From: a virus
Length of the DNA stretch: 20,159 nucleotides
IMG/VR virus record: IMGVR_UViG_3300020478_000094
Coordinates: 1-20,159 of that record
Strand: one strand, 5' to 3'
The notes under the pieces were generated by a model. That model was given only the letters and a program-made list of their open reading frames with translations, was not told where the DNA came from and made no database searches. A program made the position numbers and the translations under genes. Positions 8,801 through 17,213 of the stretch are shown here, piece by piece (position 1 is the stretch's first letter; each line of letters opens with the position of its first letter).

Positions 8801-9966
8801 ACAGGGGTTACATCTGGATCATATTGATTTGGTTGTACATCTCCTCTAGCTATTTTACCTTTAGCAGCTTCATCTACTTCTCTAGCAGCAGAAACTTCTT
8901 GTTGTCTTAAAGCTTCTTCAAAACTATCTATACCACCCATTGAGTCTTTTAATGTTTCTAGCTCATCAATTAGTTGAGCTTCAACTTTTCTGGATAGTTT
9001 TTTAGTAGTTAAAGCATTATTAATTTCTTGTATACGGATAAGCTTATCTGGATCAGAAGCTCTTGATAGTTCTCTAGTTTTATATGCTGCAGCTGTATTA
9101 TTTAAAGGTTGGAACCAAGATAAACCTTTAGCACCTTTACTGATTTCAATCCAAGCTCCTAATATTGTAGCAGCTCCAGAGAAAACAGTATTCTCTAGCA
9201 TATTTTTATACTTCCTTACTTCAGGAGAATCACTATCTAAAGTTCTAGACCATTTAGGTAAAGGTAACCATCCCTTTGGACCAAAGACACCAGGGAATCC
9301 TTCTGCCATAGCTTGAGTGATAGTATTTTCATATCCTTCATCACTAAGACCTATAATAGCAGCATCTGTAACACCAAATGCACCAATAGCTGTAGCTACT
9401 TGTTGTACTCTAGGAGCATTAGCAAGACCCATTTTACCTAGCTGACCAGTAACAGCCCTTCCAGCCCATATAGAAGGTATTACAACTGACATTATATTCC
9501 TGAACTTCTGGATAGCAGGATCATCAAATTCTGTTTGTTTATCCCACCAGTTATCTATAGGTGCAGCACCAGGAAGATTACCAATAGCATCCATTCCAAA
9601 GTCTATTAGACCCATACCAGGAGCTGACATTGTTTGAAATACCTTACCCATATGCTGACCATATCCTCTTAATCCCCCTGCTGTTCCATACATTCCTCCA
9701 GATATTGCTTGTTCTTTTTCTTCTTCTATCTCACTTAATGGTTTATCATACCATTTTTGATAGTATCGTTCTTTCTTTAAGATACGATTAGGATCTTCAT
9801 TAGGTAGATTCCACCACTCATTATACTCATTATCCATCTGTTCTTTTATATCCTTATTAGAAGGAGGTGGTGGAGGCTCAGAGTATTGAGTAGTTTGTTT
9901 TTCAGCTTGTTCTTGGGGTGTGATAGAAGGCAGCTGATCCTTCTCATCATGATAATGACTAGGCAT
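5854..9966 (-). CDS. Internal virion (ejection) protein, T7 gp16-like
   Basis: This 1370-residue protein is the largest gene of the window. It sits exactly where T7 gene 16 lies, after the gp15-like gene and before the tail fibre, and its length is close to T7 gp16 (about 1318). In T7 this protein forms part of the inner core and enters the cell envelope to help DNA enter. The N-terminus is polar with a five-proline run near residue 32. Gly/Ala-rich amphipathic segments near 90-130 and 150-210 could insert in membranes. The middle and C-terminal parts are mostly predicted helical with many Trp and charged residues. I see no lytic transglycosylase signature at the N-terminus, unlike T7 gp16. 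No Shine-Dalgarno is visible at the start, which lies five bases after the gp15-like stop, so translational coupling is likely. Confidence 0.85.
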   Translation of the reverse strand: MPSHYHDEKDQLPSITPQEQAEKQTTQYSEPPPPPSNKDIKEQMDNEYNEWWNLPNEDPNRILKKERYYQKWYDKPLSEIEEEKEQAISGGMYGTAGGLRGYGQHMGKVFQTMSAPGMGLIDFGMDAIGNLPGAAPIDNWWDKQTEFDDPAIQKFRNIMSVVIPSIWAGRAVTGQLGKMGLANAPRVQQVATAIGAFGVTDAAIIGLSDEGYENTITQAMAEGFPGVFGPKGWLPLPKWSRTLDSDSPEVRKYKNMLENTVFSGAATILGAWIEISKGAKGLSWFQPLNNTAAAYKTRELSRASDPDKLIRIQEINNALTTKKLSRKVEAQLIDELETLKDSMGGIDSFEEALRQQEVSAAREVDEAAKGKIARGDVQPNQYDPDVTPVADNTKPAVPPGNVARNQADVAAIKAGQATGDPAPIITESMRNKGLMVGSTSRDAVMGVAEQARDLGRFDALVNGFRFSKKNMDALAFDVYTSIIAAENMDDLRGIFLDYKDTKTLLGGKLKVEYITEEQARGAAFAMRDLVDRFLGRDIAMNSARVMDTMGREAATLAEAVQDLKPFMDDQKGMDLVIDKLQFLMDEYALNKYISGWQLKNKDWADAIPPADFESTIKTLTSEFKKAENTIHRANLKLTKELKQLAKTNPLAMRPLMDAFAYTKGDVDSFAKLMRWAGDQITPRGMLVSPNPREMNLFARNAFSVVFNNVLSGLSAFRAGLDVTSKLTLRPITQIMGSALWGPLDGFDSFRRTMYYNGAMFETNRRSLTDAWSLMKKAHKDPELMLKAYRKDLAIKKTDTAKWDLMEQMRSVWEAEGNQGKLMLLDFVIALRNLSKAPWMRFGMTGLTGPDAFVWTHIAHQLSRIRAYDEIFSEFGFADWKKIFVAEKKHYKNFFDDNGLIKDSVLKNISGEITLNLDDRVASWLNQATTTVPISRHLFMFPRTQLNDFKHALSWTGFSSIPGMQSKYGKTIWARTDDEIAAALAEHGASLNDVGGRHLFENLRNEYIGRIAFSGLLAQSLWQYAMDGNIRGNGHYNPDRRKKERDQMGYTPKEIKIAGKWLPYDGIPGVEQVLSTIGDLSYYAADIEEPMLANWFDKLTWSLAANFLNDTPLQSIEPLIAAINGELGQWNRLIANTARSYLPNSSALAVLADAISTSQKDIQGEIWEYMANKLPLANMALDERVDIWTGDPIDDIHHPFAKLIHSVTKINVSQKEEPWRIWLRQTGWNGLHKLNKDSSGSYEYSTAERKLIHQYMAEQNMSKKIKNLMKNKTYNKQIGQLRFHRATGSDLENDKIKLDSDWLPVISKINEIVKDAQWAAEQRLLNDRPDIANIILHQKLAQEAMKEGNVQRATELQKKELETRQLLQMAK

Positions 9967-9971
9967 AATAT

Positions 9972-12677
9972 TTAAGAAGGATAAGGTACAAATTCATTGG
10001 TAGTATAGTCAAACCAATAATCAGTTAATAAAGTATTTAAAGCTTTTATAGCTTCACTAGGTTCACTAAATATAACATTACCATTTGGTAGTTCTTGATA
10101 TTCGATACCAGTTTCAAGTTTAAAACCTTCTAATGCTGGATTAAACCCATGTACTGGAACTTCTCTTCTACCTCCCCACCATGTTCTTATATGTCTTTTC
10201 ATAGGCATTTCACCTGTAGCATGGAAGTAGTCTGCATACTGACCTACTACAGCTTTTTCATAACTATTGAATTCTGTAGGTAATGTCCATCCTATATTCT
10301 CTGCTTTTCTAGCTGCTTCATCTGCTTGATTAGGTCTTACTATCTCCTGTATAAGACTGTTATCTAATTTCCAGTCTTTAGTTATGTCATCTTTCTTGTA
10401 ATTAGGTAAATTAAAGAAAGCGTTCCAAACTTCTGCTTCTGATTTATTATATAGACGAGATAATAAAGTGATATTTGCATCACCAGGTACTGGGGTTCCA
10501 TTGGCTAATGCTTTATAAGCTTGATCTATTTTATGTTCTGAAAGAATAGCACCATAACCATCTTCTGCTTTTTCTGCTTTCAAGGTTTCGGGATTATCTC
10601 TATTATTAGCTATTTCAGCATGAGTGGCTATGAATGTATCCCAATCATGACCGTTAGCAACAGCTTTCTCTCTTATATAATCTGGACTCATAATCGCTAC
10701 ACTATCTTCTGCATCTGTTGGTACTGATGGTAAAAAGTGTTCAAATATGATCATCCCTTTTTCATTTTCAGGCTGATTCCTTCTAAAAATACCTATACCT
10801 TGTGCTCCCAACTCTACTTGTTCATCAACTTTTGCAAGTGCTGCTTCATATCTAGAAGTTGGATCTTCTATTTTTGATAATTCTTCTGAATAATAATTAT
10901 TCCAAACAGACTTTGCATAAGCAAATGCAGCTGAAGAAGATGATTCATGTATAGCAACACCTTCCATTTTAGATTTATTCAGTCTTGCAATAACTTCTTT
11001 CCCTTTTTTTATAGTAGAAGCAGCAATATCTGTACCATACCCTCTTATTTGTTGTGTAGTTTCTACTTTACCTAAAAGACCTTCCATGTCTATCTGTTGT
11101 TTTCTAGGTAATTGATTATAATATTCACTAAATGTTACCATATCACCTTCTTCTACTGCCTTTTCCATCCACATCTGTGTCATCCAAGGTGTTTCAGATT
11201 TAGGATTATAGACAGCATATTTCCATAGACCAAGTTTTTTATAGTGTTCGTTATGAGGATCACCTTGTATTATTCGGATTAGTTCTTTTCTATGTGACCA
11301 GTCATCTTTTTCACTAGCTACATCAAGATAGTCTTCTGCCTCTGGATTAGTTATCCTTACTAATAAAGCACTAGCAGCTTCAAATTGTTTACTATCAGCA
11401 GCTTCTATAGATCTCTCTTTTTGTTTCTTATATTTCTGTTCCCATACTTGATCATACTCTACTTCTTGATTCTTTCCATGTCTTTCTCGCCAAGTCTGTG
11501 TAATCTTTTTACCTGGGTCTGTTACCTCCATATCTGTAGTCCATTCTACATCATAATCTAAGGTTGCCAGGTCTATTGACATAGCGTCAAGTTGCTGTTT
11601 ACTTGTCCAGTCTCGTGAAGCAGAAAGTACTTTATAAGTTAACAAATTAGCTGCTGCTAGATTAGAACCACCACGATCATTCATTCGCTGTGGTAATCCT
11701 CCATTCTCACCTCTACGTGTTTGAGAATCTATTGCTTCTACTAACGCATTATAACTAGCAGCTTTTACTTCTGGAAGAACGTCAGCACCTAGATTTGCTA
11801 AATGTTCCTGTATTTTCTTCTTAACTATATCTGCATCTCGTATAACTTCCCAATCAAGCTTCATTGTTATTCCTTGAGCATTACCTAGACTCGTAGCAAG
11901 CTGCATAGCGTCTTTGTAACCTTTTGTCCTATTACTTACACCAGCATCTGCAAGGATTCCTTTAACAAAATCTTTGTATCTTTGCTGGACATTAGTATGA
12001 TCTAGATCAGGATGAAGTTCTTTTATTTTACCTTCTATAAATTTACTCTGATCTTTTAATCTCTGAGCAATAACTTTAGAATACTTAGTATGGAATAAAG
12101 AACCTGTCTTTCGAATTTCTGCAGCTACATCATGGTTATCTCTATTTTGATGACTATCACGTGTTCCTGTATTAGTTCTTTCTGCTTCAAATTTTTCTGA
12201 TGCATCTATAAGTCCTGCAAGACCACCACTTTCATCTAATTCTGCTAATGCTTGATCACTAATTATATCATCAGCTAGATCTAAAGATGCTTGGGCTAAA
12301 GCACCAAAGTTCTTAGCCATTTTAGGTGTTAACCCTGCCCAATAATCAGCTTTTTTTCCATAGATCTTAGCTTGTTCTTTATAGCGGTTTACTTCAGTTT
12401 CTTTACGTTTTTTAACGTTTTGAACTTTAAGGTTATGTTTCTTATTTTCTAGGTCTTGTATTATGTTTCTATTCTTTTCTTCTGCTCTAAATGTATCACC
12501 AAGACTATCTTCATAGTCTCTATTATACTCTCTTTGGCGTGCCGAATTGAGTTTCAGAGCATCTGTAATAGTTTTAGATTGTTGTGCTATTGCACCAAGA
12601 CCTAAGTCACCGAAATCTTTTGTATCAAAACGTCCCCCCTTAGAGTGACGTAATGATACTTTTCTTTGTCTTCCCAT
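9972..12677 (-). CDS. Internal virion (ejection) protein, T7 gp15-like
   Basis: This 901-residue protein is assigned mainly by position between the gp14-like and gp16-like genes and by size (T7 gp15 is about 747). The N-terminus is basic and Gly-rich (GRQRKVSLRHSKGGRF), followed by a highly charged, probably coiled-coil helix at about 40-115. The rest is rich in Lys, Glu and Asp and predicted helical. No signal peptide, enzyme motif or clear membrane segment is seen. In T7, gp15 assembles with gp14 and gp16 into the core that is ejected and spans the periplasm. The extra ~150 residues compared with T7 are not explained by any motif I recognise. Its start lies two bases after the gp14-like stop (TAACTATG). 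Confidence 0.82.
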   Translation of the reverse strand: MGRQRKVSLRHSKGGRFDTKDFGDLGLGAIAQQSKTITDALKLNSARQREYNRDYEDSLGDTFRAEEKNRNIIQDLENKKHNLKVQNVKKRKETEVNRYKEQAKIYGKKADYWAGLTPKMAKNFGALAQASLDLADDIISDQALAELDESGGLAGLIDASEKFEAERTNTGTRDSHQNRDNHDVAAEIRKTGSLFHTKYSKVIAQRLKDQSKFIEGKIKELHPDLDHTNVQQRYKDFVKGILADAGVSNRTKGYKDAMQLATSLGNAQGITMKLDWEVIRDADIVKKKIQEHLANLGADVLPEVKAASYNALVEAIDSQTRRGENGGLPQRMNDRGGSNLAAANLLTYKVLSASRDWTSKQQLDAMSIDLATLDYDVEWTTDMEVTDPGKKITQTWRERHGKNQEVEYDQVWEQKYKKQKERSIEAADSKQFEAASALLVRITNPEAEDYLDVASEKDDWSHRKELIRIIQGDPHNEHYKKLGLWKYAVYNPKSETPWMTQMWMEKAVEEGDMVTFSEYYNQLPRKQQIDMEGLLGKVETTQQIRGYGTDIAASTIKKGKEVIARLNKSKMEGVAIHESSSSAAFAYAKSVWNNYYSEELSKIEDPTSRYEAALAKVDEQVELGAQGIGIFRRNQPENEKGMIIFEHFLPSVPTDAEDSVAIMSPDYIREKAVANGHDWDTFIATHAEIANNRDNPETLKAEKAEDGYGAILSEHKIDQAYKALANGTPVPGDANITLLSRLYNKSEAEVWNAFFNLPNYKKDDITKDWKLDNSLIQEIVRPNQADEAARKAENIGWTLPTEFNSYEKAVVGQYADYFHATGEMPMKRHIRTWWGGRREVPVHGFNPALEGFKLETGIEYQELPNGNVIFSEPSEAIKALNTLLTDYWFDYTTNEFVPYPS

Positions 12678-12679
12678 AG

Positions 12680-13696
12680 TTATCTATCACTTGCTAGATA
12701 TGTATTTATTCCGCTAGCTACTGAACCAGCGATACCTGTTATAGTTGTACCCCATACCTGATTAGCAGCTGCTGAAGGAGAATGGTATACACCTTTAACA
12801 GGTCTAGGTCCGAAATCAAATTCACCAATTTCTCTAGGATATAAGAAGTCAGATACAGGTGTAGCTAATGGTTGTATTGGATCTGGTAATATACCAGGGT
12901 CTAACATTTTAGCTCCGTAAGCAGCTAAATCTGCTGATGTTTTATCATTTGCAATTTCTCTAAGTACTGAACGCATTTCAGATTGAGCACCAGTAAGAGA
13001 TTTATTAAACAAATGGACTTGCGTACCGTAGTCTGCAAGTGTTGATTGTTTTCCTTTTGCTGCACTACGACCAGATGATCCTATTGAAGCCATCTGTCCT
13101 TTTGCTTGAAGCATCTCTATATAAGCAGTATTCTGATCATACTTATTTTCTGCAGATACTTCTTCATATTTTCTATATTCATCTTCCCTAGCACTTTGAG
13201 CTGCCATCTCATTAACTGAGATCTGCATATCATAGATTTCATTCGACTTACCATATTGTTGATCTAGAGATTGTTGTTCTCTATCTCGAATCATTAAGTC
13301 ATAATTATATCTATTTAGATTACTAGCATCTTTCCATTCAGCTAATCTTTGTTCATTACCTGCTTGTATCTCTACAGACTTAGTTGCTTGTGCATGATCG
13401 GCATAGATCTTATCAATGCCCATATCATATAGCTCATTATCATATCTGAATTGAGCATCAGTAGCAGCATTTTGTGCATTAGCTTGCTGTCTTGCAGCAG
13501 AGGCTTGTTTATTACCACCGATGATACCAGAAACAATACTAACTGCAGGTGCAATGAGCCATTCTAATCCAAAGTTATTTTCTAAACCACTAGTAGCTAG
13601 TTCTTTATCTATAAATCTATTTCCTACACCTTTAGGACGCATTGCTTCTTCAGCTTCGGTAAATGGTGTACCGAATTCATTCATCATTTGATACAT
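12680..13696 (-). CDS. Internal virion (ejection) protein, T7 gp14-like
   Basis: This 338-residue protein directly follows tail tube B. A hydrophobic segment at residues 43-61 (GLEWLIAPAVSIVSGIIGG) is followed by an Ala/Gln-rich helix (NKQASAARQQANAQNA), the typical layout of small ejection proteins that embed in the outer membrane. Long Gln/Glu/Tyr-rich helical stretches follow to about residue 240, then a Pro-rich C-terminal part. A good Shine-Dalgarno (AGAGG) lies seven bases before the ATG at 13696, which fixes the start. The gene begins one base after the tail tube B stop. By analogy with T7 gp14 it is part of the internal core and leaves the capsid early during infection. T7 gp14 is shorter (about 196 residues), so the match is by position and character. 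Confidence 0.8.
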   Translation of the reverse strand: MYQMMNEFGTPFTEAEEAMRPKGVGNRFIDKELATSGLENNFGLEWLIAPAVSIVSGIIGGNKQASAARQQANAQNAATDAQFRYDNELYDMGIDKIYADHAQATKSVEIQAGNEQRLAEWKDASNLNRYNYDLMIRDREQQSLDQQYGKSNEIYDMQISVNEMAAQSAREDEYRKYEEVSAENKYDQNTAYIEMLQAKGQMASIGSSGRSAAKGKQSTLADYGTQVHLFNKSLTGAQSEMRSVLREIANDKTSADLAAYGAKMLDPGILPDPIQPLATPVSDFLYPREIGEFDFGPRPVKGVYHSPSAAANQVWGTTITGIAGSVASGINTYLASDR

Positions 13697-13697
13697 A

Positions 13698-16532
13698 TTA
13701 TAACCTCTTATAGAATCGTGGAGAGTAGTTACCTTCCCACATCATTGAATTTAACGAGGCAGGGAATGGTGAGTCATTGAATAATCTCACTTGAAAGTTT
13801 TCTGTTTTTTGATGGATAGGTAAGACAAATACTGATTGTTCTGATATAGCAATATCATTAGCTAAATAAGTATCTGCTATTTGTGTAGGTGATAAGTTAT
13901 ACCATTCATCTAGGTAGATAAGTATATCATCAGCACTATATATTATAACTCTAGCACCTGTTGTAACTGCAGCAGGAGCTCCAGTACCATCAATGAAAAT
14001 AACATTTTTACCAGTTATTCTGAAATGAGTACCTTCTGTTTGAGTTTGATATAAGTTAGTACCGTTACCTGTTTCTTTTAATACTTTTATTTTAGTAACA
14101 TCTGTTCTATCAAATGTCCATGCAAATGTAGTATCACCAGCACTAGCTGTAAAAGTTTGAGATGGTATAGAATTAAGTCTTATAGTTGTATCATTAACAA
14201 AAGTAAAAGCAGTAGATTCTATATTATTTATCTTTACTTTTACTTGATCTCTATCCACATAACTTAGATCATCATTAATAAATGGGAAATCAGTTGTAGT
14301 ATAATCACCAGTATAAGTCTTCTTTCCTTGTCTTACACCAGTAGATTTAACTTTAAAACCCATAACTCCTGAAAGACCAACAGCAAATTTCATTCTAGAT
14401 ATTGTTAACCTGGCTGTAAAATCAGTCATGGTTTTTGCATCATCTAGTCTAAAGTAAGTCTTAGGTAAGGTTACATCTAAATCATATTTCCATCCTACAA
14501 TAACATCATCCTCAACACCTGTTAAATCTTTACCTACAACTTTAAAATAAGGATCACCATCATTAGTTATTACAGTTGGTGTAGTAGTGAAACCAGATTC
14601 AATAAACTGACCTGTAGCTGTAGTACCTTTAATTACTATAACAGGTGTTAATGTAGAGATATTATCCCATGGTATGAAACATTTAGAGAAGTCATTAGTA
14701 GAATCATAATCTACTTTATTATTTCCTGCAACATTACTAGCTTCAGTATATAAATCCATACAAGGATTAATCTTTTGTCCTTGGTTATTAACAATGATAG
14801 CATCATCTGGACTTTGACTTAGACTTGCTTTACTTAATGTTACTTGTGTACCTTGTTTAGTTACTGCAAATAAATCGTCTTGATCAACAAATATTGTTTG
14901 TACGTTTCCTGGGAGTTGCCAATTAAACCACGCTTGTACTAGGCTCTTTTCTCCGTCACTATATGTACGATAGAAATATACCTTGTCAGAAGATTGACTT
15001 GACAGTGCGAGGAATTGATTCTGAGGGCTAGCAATGAACGTATCCACTGTAGCGGGTACCCACTCATTTACAATTCTTCCAACGTCTAATACTTCAGGGT
15101 TCTCATCTTGACCACGTGTGGCCATACCAAATATACGAGTGTAGCTAGGCGTTTTACTTATGAAATTTATATGTGTTCCTATATCTACAGGATTAATTTC
15201 TGTGTCTACTTCATAGTTAGAGAGTGCTCTGATCGTAGTCTTTGTTGGAGTCAAAACCATATCATCAGCTGACATGAGGAATTGCTGATTCTTACTAAAG
15301 AGTACTAGACCCTGTGTAGTAGGTATCACCGCATGTAGAGCTGCAGGTCGGATTGTTGAACAACTTAAATCGACTGGATCTGCATCTGTAATTGTTTGAG
15401 CAGATTCAAAATAGAAATTAAAACGTTTACCAGCTCTTCCCATGATTACATTATCTTCTGATAAGAATCCTAATCTATTATTATGGAAGAAGCTTTGCTG
15501 TATTTTATTACCTAGAAAACTAGGATGTTCGTTTGTTACATCATCTCCTACTAATCTATCAGCCCATGTAACTGCTTTAAATGTGAAAGCATTTGCACCA
15601 GTATTGACTAATTGATGAGGCATAGTAGAAGCTGTTAAGCCTGGAGACTTACTAGGATCTATAGTTTCAGGCCAAGATCCAGGTCCAGACGTACCATCAA
15701 TAGCTGAAAATTTAACCCAATATGAATCTTCAGCTAATTTAGCAGTATTTGTAATTTTTATAGTATGACCATCAAAGGATTCAAGAGGTAAATCTTCTAT
15801 ACCATTTACTTCATCTTGAAAGACTCTTATAGAATCTCCTTGAGGACCACCTGTTGCACTGATAGCAATGGCTGTTGACTTAGATACCTGCAATGTAGAT
15901 TTATATTTTGTTACAGTTATACCTGTTATACTTGCAGCATCTATTGAAGCTTTTATTTTTGTTAAAGCATCATCATAGGTATCATCACTATCTGTAGTAG
16001 TGTTAGTCGTAGTACCATCTATTATAACAGTATAAGTATTACTTATAGATGATCCGTTCAATACAAGTGTAGCTTGTTTCTTTGCTACAAATGTAGGATC
16101 AGCTTGTTTAGTTACTGTTATTAAATTGTTTGTAATTATAGATGTATCTTGTAAATTGAGTACATGATAATTCTCACGTGCTCCTGTTAAGTAATCATAA
16201 TCTGAACTATTTTCAGTTACAGAACAAGCTGCACCTGTAGTAGCATTCCATATAGCTATAGTACCATGCGGACCACTGTTAGGTTTAGGTGTAATACATC
16301 CTATATATTTATTTGTAGCATCTCTATTGATATAAAACCAATAGGAGGAATCATATGTAGTACCAGAACCTAAGTTAGAAATCCATTTAAAGCCTGGTCT
16401 TTTAGTTAAACCAAACGTTGGGTCTGGATAACCATTAAGACACTCTCGGACTTGACCTGGAAGCTTCTTATCATCAGATTGTCTAGATACTCCACCTAAG
16501 TAATTGTCAATTCGTTGAGTTACAGCTGGCAT
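13698..16532 (-). CDS. Tail tubular protein B, T7 gp12-like (nozzle)
   Basis: This 944-residue protein has the conserved N-terminus of this family (about residues 8-50: DNYLGGVSRQSDD, then LPGQVRECLNGYPDPTFGLTKRPGF). It forms the tail nozzle below the gp11 ring. It is about 150 residues longer than T7 gp12 (about 794). The extra length fits a segment at about 735-870 that looks like two successive copies of the fibre N-terminal-type beta domain (pattern Tyr/Phe-x-Gly/Ala-Asp-x-Thr-Thr-x-Phe, then strands ending Val-x-Ile-Tyr-Ser). The C-terminus (YSPRFYKRL) is compact and basic. The start shares one base with the tail tube A stop (TAATG), so the two tail proteins are coupled. Confidence 0.92.
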   Translation of the reverse strand: MPAVTQRIDNYLGGVSRQSDDKKLPGQVRECLNGYPDPTFGLTKRPGFKWISNLGSGTTYDSSYWFYINRDATNKYIGCITPKPNSGPHGTIAIWNATTGAACSVTENSSDYDYLTGARENYHVLNLQDTSIITNNLITVTKQADPTFVAKKQATLVLNGSSISNTYTVIIDGTTTNTTTDSDDTYDDALTKIKASIDAASITGITVTKYKSTLQVSKSTAIAISATGGPQGDSIRVFQDEVNGIEDLPLESFDGHTIKITNTAKLAEDSYWVKFSAIDGTSGPGSWPETIDPSKSPGLTASTMPHQLVNTGANAFTFKAVTWADRLVGDDVTNEHPSFLGNKIQQSFFHNNRLGFLSEDNVIMGRAGKRFNFYFESAQTITDADPVDLSCSTIRPAALHAVIPTTQGLVLFSKNQQFLMSADDMVLTPTKTTIRALSNYEVDTEINPVDIGTHINFISKTPSYTRIFGMATRGQDENPEVLDVGRIVNEWVPATVDTFIASPQNQFLALSSQSSDKVYFYRTYSDGEKSLVQAWFNWQLPGNVQTIFVDQDDLFAVTKQGTQVTLSKASLSQSPDDAIIVNNQGQKINPCMDLYTEASNVAGNNKVDYDSTNDFSKCFIPWDNISTLTPVIVIKGTTATGQFIESGFTTTPTVITNDGDPYFKVVGKDLTGVEDDVIVGWKYDLDVTLPKTYFRLDDAKTMTDFTARLTISRMKFAVGLSGVMGFKVKSTGVRQGKKTYTGDYTTTDFPFINDDLSYVDRDQVKVKINNIESTAFTFVNDTTIRLNSIPSQTFTASAGDTTFAWTFDRTDVTKIKVLKETGNGTNLYQTQTEGTHFRITGKNVIFIDGTGAPAAVTTGARVIIYSADDILIYLDEWYNLSPTQIADTYLANDIAISEQSVFVLPIHQKTENFQVRLFNDSPFPASLNSMMWEGNYSPRFYKRL

Positions 16533-17161
16533 TATCTTTGAAGTGCTTGGAAAGGTTGATAACTTTGATAGTAATTCTGTTGTCCTTGTGGGTGTCCAAA
16601 GAAAGTATACTGTCCTTGTTGTGTTTCATATTCTAAAGCTGTTGCTCTTGCATAAGCTTCTTGTTGTTGTAGCATTTGGTATTGATCTGCATTTCCTATA
16701 ATCCGTTGGGATACAAGGGAAGCAGTTCTAGATACAATGAAATTCTGTATAGGTTCAGGTAGATCTACCCAGTCAAATTCCCATACAATATCACACTCTA
16801 CTTCATCTCCTGATATTTCACTTAGATCATATGTGTGATGCTGTCTATCATATAGCTTACCATTACGTCTTACACAATCGAATTCTGCATTAGCAGAGTT
16901 CTCAGTAAGTTTAATTTGAAGCATATTAGCTGGTATTACTATTTCATTATCAGAATTTCTAGCTACTTTATAATGGTATTCTTTATTAAATGTCCAGCCT
17001 TCTGCCTGTATCTCTTTTGATACCTGTAATAACGTATCGTATGCAATCGCAACGTCAGGGTTGGTTGTGTCCAACGTGGTTACAGGTGCCTGACCACATG
17101 ATGACAGTATCTGGTTTATGGCTGGTAATTCGGCAGTGGCATTAGTGGTTGGAAAAGGCAT
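16532..17161 (-). CDS. Tail tubular protein A, T7 gp11-like (adaptor ring)
   Basis: This 209-residue protein matches T7 gp11 (about 196) in length and position after the capsid gene. The N-terminal stretch (ATAELPAINQILSSCGQAPV) and the later GWTFNKEYHYKV pattern are characteristic of this family, which bridges the portal and the tail nozzle. The C-terminal 30 residues are rich in Gln, Tyr and Phe (GQQNYYQSYQPF), a low-complexity tail of unknown role. No Shine-Dalgarno precedes the ATG at 17161. The gene starts 52 bases after the capsid stop, beyond a stable hairpin, and its TAA stop overlaps the next start. Confidence 0.92.
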   Translation of the reverse strand: MPFPTTNATAELPAINQILSSCGQAPVTTLDTTNPDVAIAYDTLLQVSKEIQAEGWTFNKEYHYKVARNSDNEIVIPANMLQIKLTENSANAEFDCVRRNGKLYDRQHHTYDLSEISGDEVECDIVWEFDWVDLPEPIQNFIVSRTASLVSQRIIGNADQYQMLQQQEAYARATALEYETQQGQYTFFGHPQGQQNYYQSYQPFQALQR

Positions 17162-17180
17162 AATATTAATTAGTTAGGGT

Positions 17181-17198
17181 GGGGAGCCGAAACTCCCC
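17181..17198 (-). terminator. UUCG hairpin downstream of the capsid gene
   Basis: On the minus strand GGGGAG and CTCCCC form a 6-bp stem closing a TTTCGG loop, equivalent to an extra-stable UUCG tetraloop closed by U-G. It lies 15 bases after the capsid stop, where T7 has its T-phi terminator. No U-run follows, so it is either a weak terminator or an mRNA-stabilising / processing hairpin that raises capsid over tail expression. Confidence 0.6.
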
Positions 17199-17213
17199 GT
17201 ATATATAAAGCTA

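Noticed and set aside
8719-8910. Plus-strand frame rich in Cys, Tyr and Ser
   Set aside because: It is antisense to the gp16-like gene, with biased composition typical of a complement frame.
13372-13554. Minus-strand 60-codon frame inside the gp14-like gene
   Set aside because: It is an out-of-phase frame inside a well-supported gene, with no independent start signal.
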